A stretch of DNA of 64,000 nucleotides from UBA6055 sp965203755. Its GTDB lineage: Bacteria > Chloroflexota > Anaerolineae > Aggregatilineales > Phototrophicaceae. Under the pieces are notes generated by a model. That model had not been told where the DNA came from, searched no databases, and saw only the letters and a list, made by a program, of their open reading frames with translations. The position numbers and the translations under genes were made by a program. Positions 61,999-64,000 of the stretch are shown here, one piece after another; positions within the stretch are counted from its first letter, which is position 1; each line of letters begins with the position of its first letter. The stretch is taken from contig OZ241910.1 of the NCBI GenBank assembly GCA_965203755.1, positions 310,001 to 374,000 on the forward strand, read 5' to 3'.

Positions 61999-62725
61999 GC
62001 TCTTGCTTCAGGCTGCTCTTCGATTGTTTTTTACGCTGGCGGCGCCGCTGCTGCTGACGGCCGGCAGCGTTCGGCTGATCATGACCTACGAATTTCTGCG
62101 CTTCGAGTATCTGCGTCCCGATTTTCCGGCTGATTTGTATGGCTTTAGCGCGCAAGACCGGCTCGCTTATGCGCCTTATGGCATCGACTATCTGTTAAAT
62201 GGCGAAGACATTGATTTTCTGGGGGATTTGCGGCTGCCGCGCGGCAAATGCTGGCAGCCCTTGCCGGGCGCAGAAGACTGCCCGATGTATCAGCCGCGGG
62301 CTTTGGCGCATCTGGCTGATGTCAAAAGAATCATCCAGACGGTCTTTTGGCTGGCTTTTCTGTTTGGCTTGACTGCTGTGGGACTCGCTGGTCTGACGCA
62401 TCGTTCGGCAGGCTTTCGGCGGGCGATTCGCATAGGGCTGACTTATGGCAGTTGCTTAACCCTGGCGGCCGTCGCCGCGACTGCCATGTTTGCCGTAACG
62501 GCCTGGGATTTCTTTTTTGACCGCTTCCATGAGCTATTTTTTGCCAGCGGGACCTGGCGTTTCGCCTTCTCGGATACCTTGATTCGCCTGTTTCCAGAGC
62601 GATTTTGGTTTGACGCCGCCATCGCCATCGGCATCCTCGACACTGTGGCTGCCCTGCTCATCCTCATCCTCATGCGGCGGTGGGGCAAAGCTCGCCCGGC
62701 AAGCGCGGGAAGGAAATCAATGTAA
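61988..62725 (+). CDS. TIGR01906-type integral membrane protein
   Basis: This 245-residue protein has four membrane helices and a loop with LRFEYLRPDFPADLYGFSAQDRLAYAPYGIDYL, the pattern of the TIGR01906 family. A helix pair (VFWLAFLFGLTAVGLAGL, and further ones) ends in a basic tail. The role of the family is not known. It overlaps the preceding gene by 11 bases, so the two are translationally coupled. Confidence 0.8.
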   Translation: MNHKLLLQAALRLFFTLAAPLLLTAGSVRLIMTYEFLRFEYLRPDFPADLYGFSAQDRLAYAPYGIDYLLNGEDIDFLGDLRLPRGKCWQPLPGAEDCPMYQPRALAHLADVKRIIQTVFWLAFLFGLTAVGLAGLTHRSAGFRRAIRIGLTYGSCLTLAAVAATAMFAVTAWDFFFDRFHELFFASGTWRFAFSDTLIRLFPERFWFDAAIAIGILDTVAALLILILMRRWGKARPASAGRKSM

Positions 62726-62726
62726 A

Positions 62727-62772
62727 GCGGCCATCTTGATGGACCAAGACAGCCGCCGATGGATCGGTTTTT
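62727..62772 (+). terminator. Terminator after the TIGR01906 gene
   Basis: GCGGC-CA-TCTTG pairs with CAAGA-CA-GCCGC (62727-62756), followed by a small CCGA/TCGG stem and TTTTT (62768-62772). The structure lies 2 bases after the stop. Confidence 0.5.
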
Positions 62773-62950
62773 GATATGCCTAGCCGGCGTGGACAATCGA
62801 CGGAATGCCGAGTCCATAAGCCGCATAGACGGCTAGGGCGCCATTCAAAATAGAGACACTGCCCATTTTGCATTTCAGGATGTTATAATGATTGGCTGTG
62901 TACTAAAGTGCAAGGTGAATTGTTGCCAGAACAGATGAAGGAGAACGAAT

Positions 62951-63958
62951 ATGGCGATTCGCGTAGGGATTAACGGTTTCGGCCGTATTGGCCGCCAGGT
63001 ACTCAAAGCCATGTATGAACACTATCCGGATGACATTGAAGTTGCGGCATTTAATGATCTTGGTCAGTTGGACGCGATGGCGCACCTGTTCCGCTATGAT
63101 TCCAATTATGGCGTCTACAAAGGCGCGGTAGAAGCCGCCGACGGCGCGCTGACTGTCGATGGCAATAAGATCAGGGCGCTTTCCGAACGAGACCCGGCGC
63201 AGCTGCCCTGGGGCGACTTGGGGGTTGATGTGGTCATCGAAAGCACCGGCATCTTCCGCGACAAAGCAAGCGCGGCCAAACATATCACTGCCGGCGCGAA
63301 GAAAGTGATTATTTCGGCGCCAGCCAAAGGCGAAGACATCACCATTGTTCTGGGTGTCAATCAAGACCAATATGACCCCGCCAGCCATCATGTGGTGTCC
63401 AATGCCTCATGCACCACCAACTGTCTGGCGCCGGCCGCCAAAGTCGTGAACGATTTCTACGGCATCCAAAAAGCCTTTATGACCACCATCCACAGTTATA
63501 CCAATGACCAGAAAATCCTCGACCTGCCCCACTCGGATTTGCGGCGGGCTCGAGCGGCGGCGGTGAATATCATTCCAACGACGACCGGCGCCGCCAAAGC
63601 GGTTGCCCTGGTCATTCCTGAACTGGCCGGCAAATTTGATGGCATGGCCGTCCGCGTCCCGACACCGACCGGCTCCCTGGTTGACTTTGTAGCCACAGTC
63701 GAAAAGGCGCCTGACAAAGAGCAGCTTATCGAGGCATTCGAGGAAGCCGCCGCTGGATCGATGAAGGGCTATTTGGATGTGTCTCACGAACCGCTGGTAT
63801 CCCATGATTACATTGGCAATCCATATTCCAGCATCATCGATGCGCTGTCGACGGATGTCGCTGGCAGCCTGGTCAAGGTCATTGCCTGGTATGACAACGA
63901 ATGGGGCTATGCCTGCCGCACAGCCGACTTGACCAAGTTCGTCGGCGACCGACTCTAG
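62951..63958 (+). CDS. gap: Glyceraldehyde-3-phosphate dehydrogenase
   Basis: This enzyme oxidises glyceraldehyde-3-phosphate in glycolysis. The 335 residues start AIRVGINGFGRIGRQVLKAM (NAD-binding), with the active-site Cys in SNASCTTNCLAP, NIIPTTTGAAKAVALVIPEL and the C-terminal WYDNEWGYACR. The length is normal. AGGAGAACG supports the ATG. A TATAAT at 62884-62889 is a possible -10 element. Confidence 0.97.
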   Translation: MAIRVGINGFGRIGRQVLKAMYEHYPDDIEVAAFNDLGQLDAMAHLFRYDSNYGVYKGAVEAADGALTVDGNKIRALSERDPAQLPWGDLGVDVVIESTGIFRDKASAAKHITAGAKKVIISAPAKGEDITIVLGVNQDQYDPASHHVVSNASCTTNCLAPAAKVVNDFYGIQKAFMTTIHSYTNDQKILDLPHSDLRRARAAAVNIIPTTTGAAKAVALVIPELAGKFDGMAVRVPTPTGSLVDFVATVEKAPDKEQLIEAFEEAAAGSMKGYLDVSHEPLVSHDYIGNPYSSIIDALSTDVAGSLVKVIAWYDNEWGYACRTADLTKFVGDRL

Positions 63959-64000
63959 TTGAGACACTCGTCTTTTGGCATCCTGCCGGGAGCATTCACA

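Overview
The window is 64 kb of a bacterial chromosome, densely coding. Hand-counted 60-base lines give about 63% G+C in an ordinary gene, and promoters are recognisable as sigma-70 type. The gene set suggests a Chloroflexota (Anaerolineae-like) genome: a short MoxR/DUF58 pair, fused spermidine-synthase-like and TIGR01906 membrane proteins, many secreted beta-propeller/SH3/G5 proteins, a zinc-ribbon-headed topA, polyphosphate glucokinase and type 2 isopentenyl-diphosphate isomerase. That assignment is inference from gene content; there is no rRNA to confirm it.

Layout. 27-7329 is a housekeeping run: ffh, rpsP, a KH-domain RNA-binding gene, rimM, dprA, a mannose-1-phosphate guanylyltransferase and topA. 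7480-18817 holds an unknown membrane protein, greA with its terminator, an M23 peptidase, a lipoprotein, tRNA-Arg(CCG), an oxidoreductase, galM, a glycosyltransferase, a four-repeat SH3 protein and a large TPR protein. 18889-23321 is a visibly AT-richer two-gene island next to tRNA-Glu(CTC). 23478-27743 holds trpS, an SGNH hydrolase split by an 18-base poly-C tract, smpB, a TPR/membrane protein and tRNA-Leu(GAG). 27892-32865 is plsX-fabF-trmFO-hflX. 32880-41146 is an envelope-type cluster (NHL and TolB propellers, PKD, DUF348-G5, and a glycosidase-O-antigen-ligase fusion) interrupted by one RNA-methyltransferase-like gene. 41203-56000 has acpP, fni, hemW, a PP2C phosphatase, an orphan response regulator, a membrane glycosyltransferase, ppgK, an L,D-transpeptidase, pheA-asd, hsp20, a degenerate adenosine-deaminase relative and pyrG. 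56214-63958 has moxR-DUF58, a sarcosine-oxidase-like gene, a GNAT gene, two membrane proteins and gap.

The most unusual object is the island. Its first gene is a RapA/SNF2-type helicase. The second, overlapping it by an ATGA start/stop, encodes a complete second copy of ribosomal protein S16 (about 87% identical to the housekeeping S16 at 1390-1815 over 121 residues), joined through a 100-residue Pro/Glu/Asp-rich linker to an HNH-like zinc domain. The copied DNA also includes the rpsP ribosome-binding site and an 11-base stretch matching the end of ffh, so the segment was lifted from an ffh-rpsP junction. Synonymous differences far outnumber replacement differences, so the S16 part has been kept as protein. 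This looks like a candidate undescribed defence or ribosome-linked nuclease system. Other notable items are the poly-C contingency-like tract, the adenosine deaminase pseudoenzyme, a terminator-like hairpin in the pyrG leader and the glycosidase-ligase fusion.
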